In this document: piece after piece, positions 1 through 9,140 of the stretch | Numbering within the stretch: the first letter of the stretch is position 1 | Layout of the letters: each line of letters opens with the position of its first letter | Assembly (NCBI GenBank): GCA_027488395.1 | Contig: JAIYBT010000005.1 | Coordinates: 106,532 to 170,531 of the forward strand | DNA: 64,000 bases | DNA from: Methylophilaceae bacterium | Lineage (GTDB): Bacteria; Pseudomonadota; Gammaproteobacteria; Burkholderiales; Methylophilaceae | Direction of reading: 5' to 3' | Program-made: the position numbers and the translations under genes | The notes under the pieces: generated by a model | The model's input: the letters and a program-made list of their open reading frames with translations, nothing else | Told to the model about the DNA's origin: nothing | Databases searched by the model: none

Positions 1-200
1 GCTTGGTCTGTCTCCCGTATCACCCCCCCATACCTTTGCTGCTGTACAGCATTCAATTCCATCAAACACAGAATTAAATTCACCCCTTAAACATAGGAAT
101 GTAAGGGCTTGCAGGATATGCATGACTGCAGTGATGGCATTCACGCAATGATGTTGCGTGATGCGCAATGTTAGATGCGATTGTGCGGACTGTTCGCGAC

Positions 201-464
201 TTAGGGTTGACTGTCTGGTTTGATGGATGCCATTTGACGTGCAATGCGTTCTTTGGCTTCAATGGATAAGGTAACGTCGGTCTGTGCCAGCGTGTCTTTT
301 TGTAACGCAGCCAATTGCTTGCGTATCCAACGTAGTTGCGAGGCATACCTGCGGCAATAGACGCAGATTAATAAATGCAAACGCACCGCAAATCGCTCAC
401 GCCAGGTGAGCGGGCGATCGAGTGATTTTGAAACTAATTGACTGGATTGTTTGCAACTTAACAT
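201..464 (-). CDS. small zinc-finger anti-sigma factor-like protein
   Basis: An 87-residue protein read just after the ECF sigma factor gene, 16 bp behind its stop, so the two form a sigma/anti-sigma pair. Residues near the start (LSCKQSSQLVSKSLDRPL) and the following H-x3-C-x2-C pattern (HLLICVYC) fit the zf-HC2 anti-sigma fold, in which His and Cys residues hold zinc. There is no membrane segment, so it would act in the cytoplasm, probably binding the sigma factor and releasing it on a redox or metal signal; that last step is inference. The length is usual for this soluble class. Confidence 0.75.
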   Translation of the reverse strand: MLSCKQSSQLVSKSLDRPLTWRERFAVRLHLLICVYCRRYASQLRWIRKQLAALQKDTLAQTDVTLSIEAKERIARQMASIKPDSQP

Positions 465-480
465 AGGTGTTTTGATTGGT

Positions 481-1023
481 TTACCAATTTAACTCGATAC
501 ATTTTCTTAAGCCCATACGGGCACGATACAACATCACCCAAGCATTGGTCGTAGTGATGTTCAGTGCCTTACAAATTTCTTCGTTTTCCATTTCGTCAAT
601 GTCACGCATGCTAAAAATAGTTGCCAATGCCGTGGGTAGCCGCGATAAACATTGTTGCAAGATTTGTAAAAATTGCTTTTGTTCCAATGCTTGATGTGGA
701 ATATCCCAGGCTAAAGGTTGCTCCGCCCAGTGGCCTGATTCATCGAAGAAATCATCCATCGACGCATCGGCTTCAACCATCAATTCAGAGGCAGGAATTT
801 CCCGCATATGCCGACGCATCACATCAATGATTTTATGTTTCAAAATACCAGTAAGCCAAGTACGCGCACTTGACTGCGCTTCAAAGCTAGGATTTTTAAT
901 GGCGGCTAACATGGTTTCTTGAACGACATCCTCGGCGAGATGCGGATCACGCAACCGTGACAGGGCAAAGCGATATAAATAATCGCCGTGTTCGGTTAAC
1001 CATTCATGCCCATGATTGTTCAT
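481..1023 (-). CDS. ECF-family RNA polymerase sigma factor
   Basis: About 180 residues with region 2 (YLYRFALSRLRDPHLAEDVVQET, core-binding and -10 recognition) and region 4 (LSRLPTALATIF then an HTH around CKALNITTTNAWVMLYRAR). The DVVQET motif and the S/T-rich HTH are typical of sigma-70 ECF factors. The frame stays open upstream to 1101, but the ATG at 1023 (MNNHGHEW) starts just before the conserved domain and is preferred, although no strong Shine-Dalgarno precedes it. It is followed by the zinc-finger anti-sigma gene. Target genes cannot be read from this window. Confidence 0.85.
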   Translation of the reverse strand: MNNHGHEWLTEHGDYLYRFALSRLRDPHLAEDVVQETMLAAIKNPSFEAQSSARTWLTGILKHKIIDVMRRHMREIPASELMVEADASMDDFFDESGHWAEQPLAWDIPHQALEQKQFLQILQQCLSRLPTALATIFSMRDIDEMENEEICKALNITTTNAWVMLYRARMGLRKCIELNW

Positions 1024-1155
1024 AGGTGATATTGAAGCATATCTGGTATCAAGGCGTACACTGCAATATGCGCAAACCTTGTGCAAATAGTACGAACACA
1101 CTATGTTTGTAGTTGATCATGACCAACACCTTGAGGCAGCAAGCGGTATCGAGGG

Positions 1156-1608
1156 TTATTGTTCTGCATGTGGTGTTCCAGCGCGCGTTTCAATCAATTG
1201 CAAGTAATGTGCGGCATCTAAGCCTGTTTGATTTTTTTGCGCTAACCAAATTGTTTCTGCTAAACACTCTAACAAGGCATGTTGCGCTGTGTGTTCCTCT
1301 TGATAGGCGGTACACAATTTTCCATAGGCTTGGGTGATGCCGATGGGCTGATTAATGCTGACTTGTTCTTGGATCGATAAGTGTAAACTCATATGCAAAA
1401 ATGGGTTCGTTTCTCCCATTTCCGGGAAATACGCTTGGTGTAAGTAGCGCTCGGCCGCAGCGAGGATTGGTTGGTATTCTGGGTGCATATGAATAATATT
1501 CACTGCCATTTTTTCTAATGCAGTGAGCACCTGCTGTTGTTGAAACTTAGCATAAGCATCAAAGAAAAAATGCCTCACTTCATCGCGTGATGGATTAAAT
1601 AGTGCCAT
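1156..1608 (-). CDS. DUF1841 family protein
   Basis: 150 residues matching DUF1841, a family of unknown function common in beta- and gammaproteobacteria. Recognisable stretches are FNPSRDEVRHFF at the start, HPEYQ in the middle, and TNPFLHMSLHLSIQEQVSINQP, the family's most conserved block. The His-rich positions could bind metal, but I know of no shown activity. It lies 8 bp after nth on the same strand and is probably co-transcribed with it. Confidence 0.85.
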   Translation of the reverse strand: MALFNPSRDEVRHFFFDAYAKFQQQQVLTALEKMAVNIIHMHPEYQPILAAAERYLHQAYFPEMGETNPFLHMSLHLSIQEQVSINQPIGITQAYGKLCTAYQEEHTAQHALLECLAETIWLAQKNQTGLDAAHYLQLIETRAGTPHAEQ

Positions 1609-1616
1609 AGAGAAAC

Positions 1617-2270
1617 CTAAGTAGGGGGCGCAATTGGCGTGCGTTGTTTGTCAGGAAATTCACATAAATCCACAATACAACATTCGCCACATTTTGGTGA
1701 TCGCGCAGTGCAGGTATAGCGACCATGTAAAATTAATAAGTGGTGCGCATCTTTCAAAAAATGTTTTGGCGTGGTGCGTAAATAGCGTTGTTCCACCTCG
1801 TCTACATGTTTGCCTGTGGCTAATTTTGTCCGATTACCAACCCGAAATAAATGGGTATCGACCGCGATGGTGGGTTGCCCAAACGCCGTATTTAAAATTA
1901 CATTTGCAGTTTTGCGACCAACGCCTGCCAATGCTTGTAAAGCTTCTCTATTGTTTGGGACTTCACCTTGATGCAATGTAAGTAATTGCTCACAACACTT
2001 GATAACGTTATTGGCTTTGGCGTGATACAACCCAATGGTATTGATATACGCTTCTAGTCCTTTGACGCCTAAGTTATAAATGGCTTGTGGCGTATTGGCC
2101 ACGGCAAATAATTTGCGGGTAGCAATGTTGACGCCTTTATCGGTGGCTTGCGCGGATAAAATCACCGCAATCAATAACTCAAACGTCGTTTGGTGTTCGA
2201 GCTCGGTGGTTGGATTGGGAATCGCTTGTGACAATCGTTCAAAAATCGCTAATCTTTTTTGCGCGTTCAT
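1617..2270 (-). CDS. nth: endonuclease III (DNA glycosylase/AP lyase)
   Basis: 217 residues, close to the usual 211. It removes oxidised pyrimidines and nicks the resulting abasic site in base excision repair. The helix-hairpin-helix LAGVGRKTANVIL carries the catalytic lysine, and VDTHLFRV contains the catalytic aspartate. The C-terminal 4Fe-4S loop is intact with C-x6-C-x2-C-x5-C spacing (CTARSPKCGECCIVDLC). The neighbours are the Rnf genes, the same arrangement as in Escherichia coli, where nth ends the rsx/rnf operon. Confidence 0.96.
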   Translation of the reverse strand: MNAQKRLAIFERLSQAIPNPTTELEHQTTFELLIAVILSAQATDKGVNIATRKLFAVANTPQAIYNLGVKGLEAYINTIGLYHAKANNVIKCCEQLLTLHQGEVPNNREALQALAGVGRKTANVILNTAFGQPTIAVDTHLFRVGNRTKLATGKHVDEVEQRYLRTTPKHFLKDAHHLLILHGRYTCTARSPKCGECCIVDLCEFPDKQRTPIAPPT

Positions 2271-2292
2271 GACAAGTAAAGGGTGCTAATGA

Positions 2293-2973
2293 TTAATGTG
2301 CAGGCTTGGCTGCGGCAGTACTTGCTGGTTTGACGGATGACGTATTTTTTGCAGAGATCCAATTGCGTAACGCAATCAAGCAACCCAAACCGATAAACGC
2401 GCCTGGTGGCAAAATGGCCAGTAGAAAGCCTTGGTAATCTGGCAGTACATGCAAGACATAAGGGGCAAAGCGCTCGCCGAGTGCGAGGTCGATGCCAGAC
2501 AGCAAGGTACCTTTACCCACCAGCTCCCGCATGCCGCCTAATAAAGTCAGCACAATGGTCAAGCCCAAGCCCATCATCAAGCCATCCCAGATGGCGGGCG
2601 TTGGAGATTGTTTTGCCGCAAATGACTCTACCCTTGCCAACACAATGCAGTTCACCACAATCAGTGGAATAAAAATTCCCAATACTTTGTGTAGAGGTTC
2701 GGCAAAGCCGTGGATGGTCAGATCAATCATGGTGACTAGCGCGGCAATCACCAAAATAAACACTGGTACACGTATTTCATCGGGAACGAGACGCCTCACC
2801 GGCGAGACCGCGCCGTTCGCACAGCCCATCACAATGGCGGTGGCTAAGCCCAAACTTAAACCATTGATGGCGCTGGTCGTCACCGCGAGCGTGGGGCAGA
2901 GTCCCAACAATTGCACCACGCCTGGGTTTTGTTTCCAGAGCGCATTCAGGCTGATTTCTTGAAATTGTTGCAT
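2293..2973 (-). CDS. rnfE: Rnf electron transport complex subunit E
   Basis: About 226 residues with six hydrophobic segments; one of the two RnfA/RnfE-type integral membrane subunits of the ion-translocating ferredoxin:NAD oxidoreductase. The N-terminal block NPGVVQLLGLCPTLAVT is the family signature, with the LC-P motif that provides a cysteine for the membrane-embedded iron-sulfur site. The frame opens at a TTG at 2985, but the ATG at 2973 with GGA about 10 bases upstream is preferred. It is the last rnf gene before nth. Confidence 0.95.
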   Translation of the reverse strand: MQQFQEISLNALWKQNPGVVQLLGLCPTLAVTTSAINGLSLGLATAIVMGCANGAVSPVRRLVPDEIRVPVFILVIAALVTMIDLTIHGFAEPLHKVLGIFIPLIVVNCIVLARVESFAAKQSPTPAIWDGLMMGLGLTIVLTLLGGMRELVGKGTLLSGIDLALGERFAPYVLHVLPDYQGFLLAILPPGAFIGLGCLIALRNWISAKNTSSVKPASTAAAKPAH

Positions 2974-2988
2974 AGTGAGTTCCAATGA

Positions 2989-3618
2989 TTAGCTTGGCTT
3001 GGCGCCAAACAACGTATTGTGATGTTGCGCGACATAATCGAGGGCGCGTGCCACTGCGCCAACGACGGCTCTAGGGGTGACCGTGGCGCCAGCGCGATAG
3101 TCAAAATCACCACCATCTTTTTTAACCTTCCATAAAGTGGCTGGTATCTTTTGCAGCGATAAGCCATCAAACAGCGTAATCCAGCGATCTTTGGCAATAT
3201 CAATATAATCGCCCAAGCCTGGTGTTTCTTTGTGTGCTAATACGCGCACACCTGCCAACTGACCATCGGCTTGAATCGCCAGTAACAACTTAATATCGCC
3301 ACTGTAACCATCATGGGCGACCACCTCAAAAATGACGGCACTCGCCTGTCCCTGAATGCGCGCAATATTGGCGACAATCGGTTGTTGATTGCCCAGTAAT
3401 GGATCTACGGGCAACACTTGCGTATCAGCGAGTAAGGCGTTATCAAACAATTGTGCAGGTACAATTTGTTGAAATAATGCCATGCGCGCTTGCGCTTCAC
3501 TTTCAGCGATAGGCGTGAGGGTATTGTGATAGACCACGCTTAACAATAAGGTAAATAAAGCCGCAAACCCCATCAGCGTGAGAGCAGTGTTGCGGGCGTG
3601 TTTTAAAATCGCATGCAT
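2989..3618 (-). CDS. rnfG: Rnf electron transport complex subunit G (FMN-binding)
   Basis: 209 residues: one N-terminal membrane anchor (about residues 10-32) and a periplasmic FMN-binding domain. FMN is attached covalently to a threonine in the conserved S/A-GAT-x-T motif, seen here as RAGATVTPRAVV near residue 180. The stretch GLGDYIDIAKDRW is also typical. It passes electrons between the other Rnf flavoproteins on the outer face of the inner membrane. It lies between rnfD and rnfE in the usual order. Confidence 0.95.
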   Translation of the reverse strand: MHAILKHARNTALTLMGFAALFTLLLSVVYHNTLTPIAESEAQARMALFQQIVPAQLFDNALLADTQVLPVDPLLGNQQPIVANIARIQGQASAVIFEVVAHDGYSGDIKLLLAIQADGQLAGVRVLAHKETPGLGDYIDIAKDRWITLFDGLSLQKIPATLWKVKKDGGDFDYRAGATVTPRAVVGAVARALDYVAQHHNTLFGAKPS

Positions 3619-3633
3619 AATGAAGAGACTGTT

Positions 3634-4653
3634 TTACTTAGTATGGCCAAATACACGTGGCTGGGTATATGCGTCAATCAATGGCACGCAAATATTCATG
3701 ATTAAGACTGCAAACGCCACACCATCTGGAAAGCCACCAAACACACGAATAAAATACGTGAAACTTGCAACACCGCCCGCAAACCAGAGTTTGCCAACCG
3801 GTGTGGTTGGGCCGCTGACAGGATCGGTAATGATAAAAAAAGCGCCCAACATACTCGCACCCGCAAACACATGAAACACAGGCGATGCATACTGGTTCGC
3901 GTCAGCCAGCCAAAACAGGCCAGACCATATCGCCATTACCGCTAAAAAAGCGCCAGGTAAGTGCCAGCTAATGATCCGCTGTTGCAATAAATACAAGCCA
4001 CCCAACAAATAAGCCACTGCCACCGATTGACTTCCCACGCCAGCTAAATTGCCAAACACCGGTGCTTGCTGAATCGTTGGCATGGCATGGCCCAATCGCA
4101 GTTGGGTTTTGAGGTAATCCAGTGGGGTTGCGGAGGTCACCGCATCCAGATTGACCCCTGTTGGCAAACTGCCAGAAAAAATCAACTGCCATTGCTCGCC
4201 AAACGTTAGGGCATGTTGTGCCATGCTTAAACTACTTGGCCATTTCGTCATCAGTACAGGAAACGAAATGAGCAACACCGCATAGCCGACCATGGCTGGA
4301 TTAAATGGATTGTAGCCAAGGCCCCCATATAGTTGCTTGGAAAACACGATGGCAAATACGGTACCCACTACAATCAACCACCATGGCGCTAGCGGTGGAA
4401 TCGCCAGTGCTAGCAACCATGCGGTGGTCACCGCACTCATGTCAGATAAAAAAGGCGCCATTGGGCGACGTCTGAGTTTGAGCATGATGGCTTCGGCGAT
4501 GCACGCACTAATCGTTGCCAAGGCTAAGGTGATCAAAACCCCTGCACCAAACCAATATACATAGGTAATGATGGCAGGCACGAGCGCCAACAATACTTTC
4601 AACATAATGACGCGCACGGATGGCGCGGCAGAAATATACGGGGAACGGTTCAC
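3634..4653 (-). CDS. rnfD: Rnf electron transport complex subunit D
   Basis: 339 residues, largely hydrophobic with about nine membrane segments. RnfD holds a covalent FMN on a threonine; the expected D-x-VTSATPLD motif is present as LDAVTSATPLDYLKT near residue 170. The block YGGLGYNPFNPAMVGYAVLL is a strong NqrB/RnfD signature. With RnfC, RnfG, RnfA and RnfE it forms the membrane part that couples electron flow to ion movement. It follows rnfC with a spacing of about 55 bp. Confidence 0.96.
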   Translation of the reverse strand: MNRSPYISAAPSVRVIMLKVLLALVPAIITYVYWFGAGVLITLALATISACIAEAIMLKLRRRPMAPFLSDMSAVTTAWLLALAIPPLAPWWLIVVGTVFAIVFSKQLYGGLGYNPFNPAMVGYAVLLISFPVLMTKWPSSLSMAQHALTFGEQWQLIFSGSLPTGVNLDAVTSATPLDYLKTQLRLGHAMPTIQQAPVFGNLAGVGSQSVAVAYLLGGLYLLQQRIISWHLPGAFLAVMAIWSGLFWLADANQYASPVFHVFAGASMLGAFFIITDPVSGPTTPVGKLWFAGGVASFTYFIRVFGGFPDGVAFAVLIMNICVPLIDAYTQPRVFGHTK

Positions 4654-4708
4654 AGTTCGCTTTCGGCAGGAGTAAGATGGATTAACAGCAATGATGAGTC
4701 AGTCACAA

Positions 4709-6814
4709 TTAGCTTGCTCCCTGATCAGTGCGCTGTGACTGCGCTGCCGCTTTGGCTGCTTTTGCCCGCGCAATGGCCGCAGCAATCTTGGCTTGTTTAT
4801 CTGAGTCCGCAGACGATGTCAGCACAGGCGCGTCCGTGGCGGTGTCTGTAGTGGCAGTGTGGGCTTGATCAGATGCCTGTATTTCAGTAATTGGTGCGGC
4901 TTTTAACGCGTCTGCCGCCTGTTTAGCTGCTTTAGCTCTAGCAATCGCTGCGGCAATGTGAGCTTGTTTATCGGCACCTTCATCCACAGCGTTTTGCGCT
5001 TCACGGACCTGCGTTGTCTTGCTGGATTGCAATTGGGCTGCTTTGGCGGCCTTGGCTTTAGCAATGGCAGCAGCAATCTTCGCTTGCTTTTCAGCGTCAT
5101 CGTCTTTGCCTACGGTTGGGGCGGCTGTCACGCTTTCAGCTTTAGTGCGTTCCATCGCCGCACGTCTGGTGTCTACCTCGGCCATTTTTTGTTGTACACG
5201 TTCGCTCAAAGGTGCATGCGCAGTGTCAGTTGTACCATCATTAGCCAGTTGTTCTTTTTGGGCCTTAGCGCGTGCCATGGCGGCTGCGATGGCCGCTTTC
5301 TTGGCCGCATCTAATTCGGGGTTTGGTGCTTGAGCGCCGGTTGCAGCGCTCTGTTGTTGCTGCGCTTGCGCACGTTCGGCATGCTTTTGTGCGCGTTCTT
5401 GCTTTTCGCGTTCGATTCTTGCAATACGGGCCTCATTGCGTTCGCGCGCCAAATCCGCCGCTTCTTTCGCTTTATCAATCGCAATGATCTCGCTCTTGGC
5501 GTAGCGATAATACTGCACTAGCGGAATATGGCTGGGGCACACGTAGCTACACGCACCGCACTCAATGCAATCAAATAATTGATAATCGCGGGCTTTGTCA
5601 AAGTTATCTGACTTTGCAAACCAGTACAGTTCTTGAGGCTGCAGTGTGACTGGGCAGGCGTCCGCGCAACGTGCACAACGAATGCAGGGCATCGCTTCGG
5701 GTGCAGGTGGAAACATGGCGGGCGCCGCAGCAATGATGCAATTAGACGCTTTGGTAATTGGCACCAGTGCGTTGGGTAAATCAAACCCCATCATGGGGCC
5801 GCCCATAATAAAGTGGCTTGTATCTGGCTTGGCACCGCCAGCCGCCGCGGCCAAATCTGCAATGGATGTGCCAAACAACACTTCAAAGTTACGCGGTTGT
5901 GAGACATTGCCTGTCATCGACACAATGCGATTAATGGCGGGTTCGCCATGATCAAAAAATCGATGTAATGCCAACATGGTTGCTACGTTGAACACCTGAA
6001 TGCCTTCTTGGGTTGCGCGTTTGTCATGCGCGATTTCTTTGCCAAGTAATAAATACACCAAGCGTCTGGCATCCCCACTCGGGTAGAGAGTAGGCACCAC
6101 TTTGACCATGATGTCTGTGCCGATCACTGCTTGTTGTAAGGCTGCGATGGCTTCTGGCTTGTTGTCTTCAATACCGATGACAACGGTTTCAGCGCGCATC
6201 AAATACTGCGCAATACGAATGCCTTCTACGATGCCTGACGCACGTTCGCGCATCAGCATGTCATCGCAGGTAATATAGGGCTCACACTCTGCTGCATTAA
6301 TCACGAGTGTATGAATGTTGGTTTGGCCTGGGGTGTTGAGTTTAATTTGGGTCGGAAAGGTTGCACCCCCCATGCCGACAATGCCAGAAGTTCGCAGCAT
6401 GTTGATCAGTGCGTCTGCAGGCTGCGTTGACCAATCCACGCCTTGATGTGCAATCCATATATCCTTGCCATCAGGTTGTAAGCGAATACACATATCTGGT
6501 AAGCCCGATGGGTGTGGGATCACCGCTGGTTCAATCGCTACAATCGTGCCTGAAGTGGGCGCATGAATTGCCGCAGATACCGTGCCTTCTGGCTCGGCAA
6601 GTAATTGACCTTTACTGACATGATCACCGACTGTGACCAGTAATTTGGGCAATTGACCCACATGTTGACGCAAAGGCAATGTCAACATGGCAGGCATGGG
6701 TAAAGGGCTGATTGGCAGCTGTGTCGATTGCGTTTTATTCTCAGGGGGGTGTACGCCACCATGAAATTTAAAAACGTCCGTCAGTGCATGACCAAATTTA
6801 ATAAAAGCGTTCAT
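4709..6814 (-). CDS. rnfC: Rnf electron transport complex subunit C, with long Ala/Lys-rich C-terminal tail
   Basis: 701 residues. The first 440 form the conserved part: an N-terminal barrel/sandwich region, the NADH/FMN-binding Rossmann part with GMGGATFPT, and two 4Fe-4S motifs, CIRCARCADACP and CIECGACSYVCP (about residues 375-425). RnfC is the NADH-side subunit. After that comes a coiled-coil, charged tail of about 250 residues with at least four imperfect copies of an AKIAAAIARAKAAKAA-like unit. Similar tails occur in gammaproteobacterial RnfC and vary in repeat number between strains; the function is unclear. Confidence 0.95.
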   Translation of the reverse strand: MNAFIKFGHALTDVFKFHGGVHPPENKTQSTQLPISPLPMPAMLTLPLRQHVGQLPKLLVTVGDHVSKGQLLAEPEGTVSAAIHAPTSGTIVAIEPAVIPHPSGLPDMCIRLQPDGKDIWIAHQGVDWSTQPADALINMLRTSGIVGMGGATFPTQIKLNTPGQTNIHTLVINAAECEPYITCDDMLMRERASGIVEGIRIAQYLMRAETVVIGIEDNKPEAIAALQQAVIGTDIMVKVVPTLYPSGDARRLVYLLLGKEIAHDKRATQEGIQVFNVATMLALHRFFDHGEPAINRIVSMTGNVSQPRNFEVLFGTSIADLAAAAGGAKPDTSHFIMGGPMMGFDLPNALVPITKASNCIIAAAPAMFPPAPEAMPCIRCARCADACPVTLQPQELYWFAKSDNFDKARDYQLFDCIECGACSYVCPSHIPLVQYYRYAKSEIIAIDKAKEAADLARERNEARIARIEREKQERAQKHAERAQAQQQQSAATGAQAPNPELDAAKKAAIAAAMARAKAQKEQLANDGTTDTAHAPLSERVQQKMAEVDTRRAAMERTKAESVTAAPTVGKDDDAEKQAKIAAAIAKAKAAKAAQLQSSKTTQVREAQNAVDEGADKQAHIAAAIARAKAAKQAADALKAAPITEIQASDQAHTATTDTATDAPVLTSSADSDKQAKIAAAIARAKAAKAAAQSQRTDQGAS

Positions 6815-6817
6815 AAC

Positions 6818-7402
6818 TTAATGTGCCTCAGAGTGCACGTGGGTTGGCTGTGCAGGCGCCGCAAAAATTGGAATGGTGGGATATTTCCATTTCCAGTTTT
6901 CAGGCGTTTGCGCAATGGGTTTCATGCTAATGCAGTCTACAGGGCAAGGGGCTAGACATAATTCACACCCTGTACATTCACTACTGATAATAGTGTGCAT
7001 ATGTTTGGCCGCCCCAAGAATGGCATCTACTGGGCAAGCTTGTATACATAAGGTACAACCAATGCAGGTATTTTCATCAATCACCGCCACTGATTTGGGC
7101 TTGGGGGTGCCGTGCTCAGCGTTGAGCGGCTTGTACTCCACCCCGAGTAAGTCAGATAACGCCCGAACACCAGCATCGCCGCCGGGTGGGCATTGATTGA
7201 TATCAGCTTCACCATGTGCAATTGCAGTGGCGTAAGGTTTGCAACCTGGGAATCCACATTGACCGCATTGGGTTTGCGGTAATATCGCATCAATTTTTGC
7301 AATTAAAGGATCACCGTCGACTTTGAATTTAAGGGCGGCGTAGCCCAGCAACAATCCAAGTGCGACTGCCAAGCCCAGCATGATGGATAACGCGATCCAC
7401 AT
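6818..7402 (-). CDS. rnfB: Rnf electron transport complex subunit B (ferredoxin-like)
   Basis: 194 residues. An N-terminal membrane helix is followed by a 4Fe-4S domain with [13 protein letters not shown] and a later Cys (NQCPPGGD), then two ferredoxin motifs, [12 protein letters not shown] and [12 protein letters not shown]. This subunit takes electrons from (or gives them to) soluble ferredoxin on the cytoplasmic side. It starts 2 bp after rnfA ends and finishes 3 bp before rnfC, so translation is probably coupled. Confidence 0.96.
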   Translation of the reverse strand: MWIALSIMLGLAVALGLLLGYAALKFKVDGDPLIAKIDAILPQTQCGQCGFPGCKPYATAIAHGEADINQCPPGGDAGVRALSDLLGVEYKPLNAEHGTPKPKSVAVIDENTCIGCTLCIQACPVDAILGAAKHMHTIISSECTGCELCLAPCPVDCISMKPIAQTPENWKWKYPTIPIFAAPAQPTHVHSEAH

Positions 7403-7404
7403 AC

Positions 7405-7989
7405 TTAAAAGCGATCCAGGCCTGCAAAGCCCATAAACCCTAAACTCATCAGTGCCGCCGTGATCATGGCAATGCCTGAACCTTTAAACGGCGTGGGTAC
7501 GTCCGCCGCATCTAAACGCTCACGCATAGAAGCAAATAAAATCAATACCAATGAAAAACCAATGGCACCGCCAAGGCCATACAAGCCTGATTCAACAAAA
7601 TTATGGCTGGCTTGCGCATTGAGTAAAGGCACGCCAAGCACCGCGCAATTGGTGGTGATTAACGGTAAATAAATGCCAAGCATTTGGTAGAGCATGGGAA
7701 AGCTTTTTTCCATGACCATTTCGGTCAACTGCACCACGCCCGCAATCACCACAATGAAGGACAATGTACGTAAGTAAATTACATTGTTGGGTTCTAGCAA
7801 ATAATGATTGATCGCCCAGCTGGTCATTGAGCCTAAAGTGAGCACAAATGCGGTTGCCGCGGCCATGCCGATGGAGGCTTCAAGTTTTTTAGAGACCCCC
7901 ATAAATGGGCACAAGCCCAAGATTTTAACCAACACAATATTGTTGACTAAAACGGTACTTATCAAAATCAAAATATAGTTGTTTGTCAT
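7405..7989 (-). CDS. rnfA: Rnf electron transport complex subunit A
   Basis: 194 residues with six membrane segments and the signature [21 protein letters not shown] near the N-terminus; the Cys of LGLCPFMG helps hold the membrane iron-sulfur centre together with RnfE. First gene of the rnfABCDGE-nth operon, which runs on the minus strand from about 7.99 kb to 1.16 kb. The promoter should lie between 7,990 and 8,250, a region shared with the divergent dapA; I could not pick one with confidence. Confidence 0.96.
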   Translation of the reverse strand: MTNNYILILISTVLVNNIVLVKILGLCPFMGVSKKLEASIGMAAATAFVLTLGSMTSWAINHYLLEPNNVIYLRTLSFIVVIAGVVQLTEMVMEKSFPMLYQMLGIYLPLITTNCAVLGVPLLNAQASHNFVESGLYGLGGAIGFSLVLILFASMRERLDAADVPTPFKGSGIAMITAALMSLGFMGFAGLDRF

Positions 7990-8251
7990 CTGTCGCTAGG
8001 TTCCAACCATCGAGCAAAACTGCAAAAAAATAGACACGTATTATAACGCAATGTGACAGGCTTTTAGCGCGTACACAGGCCTGAGACATAAGGATGCGTC
8101 TTAAGTGTCCATGCCGGTACTATTTTTTTATGAGATTACGCAAGCCGAGATCAATTTCATCGCATTAGTCACACGCCAACCCTGTCTATTTTGGCGTTCA
8201 CTGACAGAATCGGTTAAAATACGCCCTTTACAACCAATCACTGGTAGAAGT

Positions 8252-9130
8252 ATGTTCACGGGCAGTTTGGTGGCGATTGTCACCCCCATGTTTGAAGATG
8301 GCCGTTTAGATCTCGAGGCATTAAAAAAGCTGATTGATTTTCATATTGCGGCTGGCACCGATGGCATTGTCATTGTCGGCACGACTGGCGAATCGCCGAC
8401 AGTCGATGTTGAAGAGCATTGCACGTTAATTAAAACCACGGTGGATTATGTGGCTAAGCGTGTGCCTGTGATTGCGGGTACTGGCGCGAACGCCACTGCT
8501 GAAGCCATTGCGCTTACCGCAAAAGCTAAATCACTGGGTGCGGATGCTTGTTTGCTCGTCACGCCCTATTACAACAAACCAAACCAAGCGGGGTTGTACC
8601 AACATTTTAAAGCCGTTGCAGAAGCGGTGGATATCCCCCAAATTTTATACAATGTCCCTGGCAGAACAGGCTGTGATTTAAGCAATGATACGGTATTACG
8701 GTTGGCCGAAATTCCAAATATCGTGGGGATTAAAGATGCCACCGGTGGTCTTGAGCGCGGTACAGCGCTGTTGTTAAAGGCACCTGCTGATTTTGCGGTT
8801 TATAGTGGTGATGATGCTACAGCGTTATCTTTAATGCTCATGGGCGGTAAAGGCGTCATATCTGTGACCGCTAACGTCGCCCCAGCGCTGATGCACGTGA
8901 TGTGTCAAGCTGCTTTACAAGGCGATGTGCACACAGCGCGTCAGGCCAATGCTAAATTGTTTGCCCTACATCAAACGCTATTTGTAGAGGCCAATCCTAT
9001 TCCCGTCAAATGGGTATTGCAGCAAATGCAGATGATAGGCACTGGTATCCGTCTACCTTTAGTCAATTTATCTAATCAATATCACGAAACCTTACGCGCT
9101 GCCATGCGTCAAGCCGACCTCGTTTTTTAA
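8252..9130 (+). CDS. dapA: 4-hydroxy-tetrahydrodipicolinate synthase
   Basis: 292 residues from the ATG at 8252 ([13 protein letters not shown]); the frame is open upstream to 8105, but the family starts here and AGAAG precedes it. Condenses pyruvate with aspartate semialdehyde in the lysine/diaminopimelate pathway. The pyruvate-binding lysine is in [11 protein letters not shown] (about residue 161), the catalytic tyrosine in [10 protein letters not shown], and the TGES motif lies near residue 45. bamC follows 10 bp later, the same pairing as in E. coli. Confidence 0.96.
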   Translation: MFTGSLVAIVTPMFEDGRLDLEALKKLIDFHIAAGTDGIVIVGTTGESPTVDVEEHCTLIKTTVDYVAKRVPVIAGTGANATAEAIALTAKAKSLGADACLLVTPYYNKPNQAGLYQHFKAVAEAVDIPQILYNVPGRTGCDLSNDTVLRLAEIPNIVGIKDATGGLERGTALLLKAPADFAVYSGDDATALSLMLMGGKGVISVTANVAPALMHVMCQAALQGDVHTARQANAKLFALHQTLFVEANPIPVKWVLQQMQMIGTGIRLPLVNLSNQYHETLRAAMRQADLVF

Positions 9131-9140
9131 TAAGGATGTC

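Noticed and set aside
80..346. 88-residue minus-strand frame at the left edge
   Set aside because: It overlaps the anti-sigma gene in another frame and has no recognisable protein features; the 1-200 stretch itself shows no clear gene.
4903..5521. Several long frames on both strands inside the rnfC tail
   Set aside because: They come from the repetitive GC-richer coding of the Ala/Lys-rich tail; none has its own ribosome site or family match.
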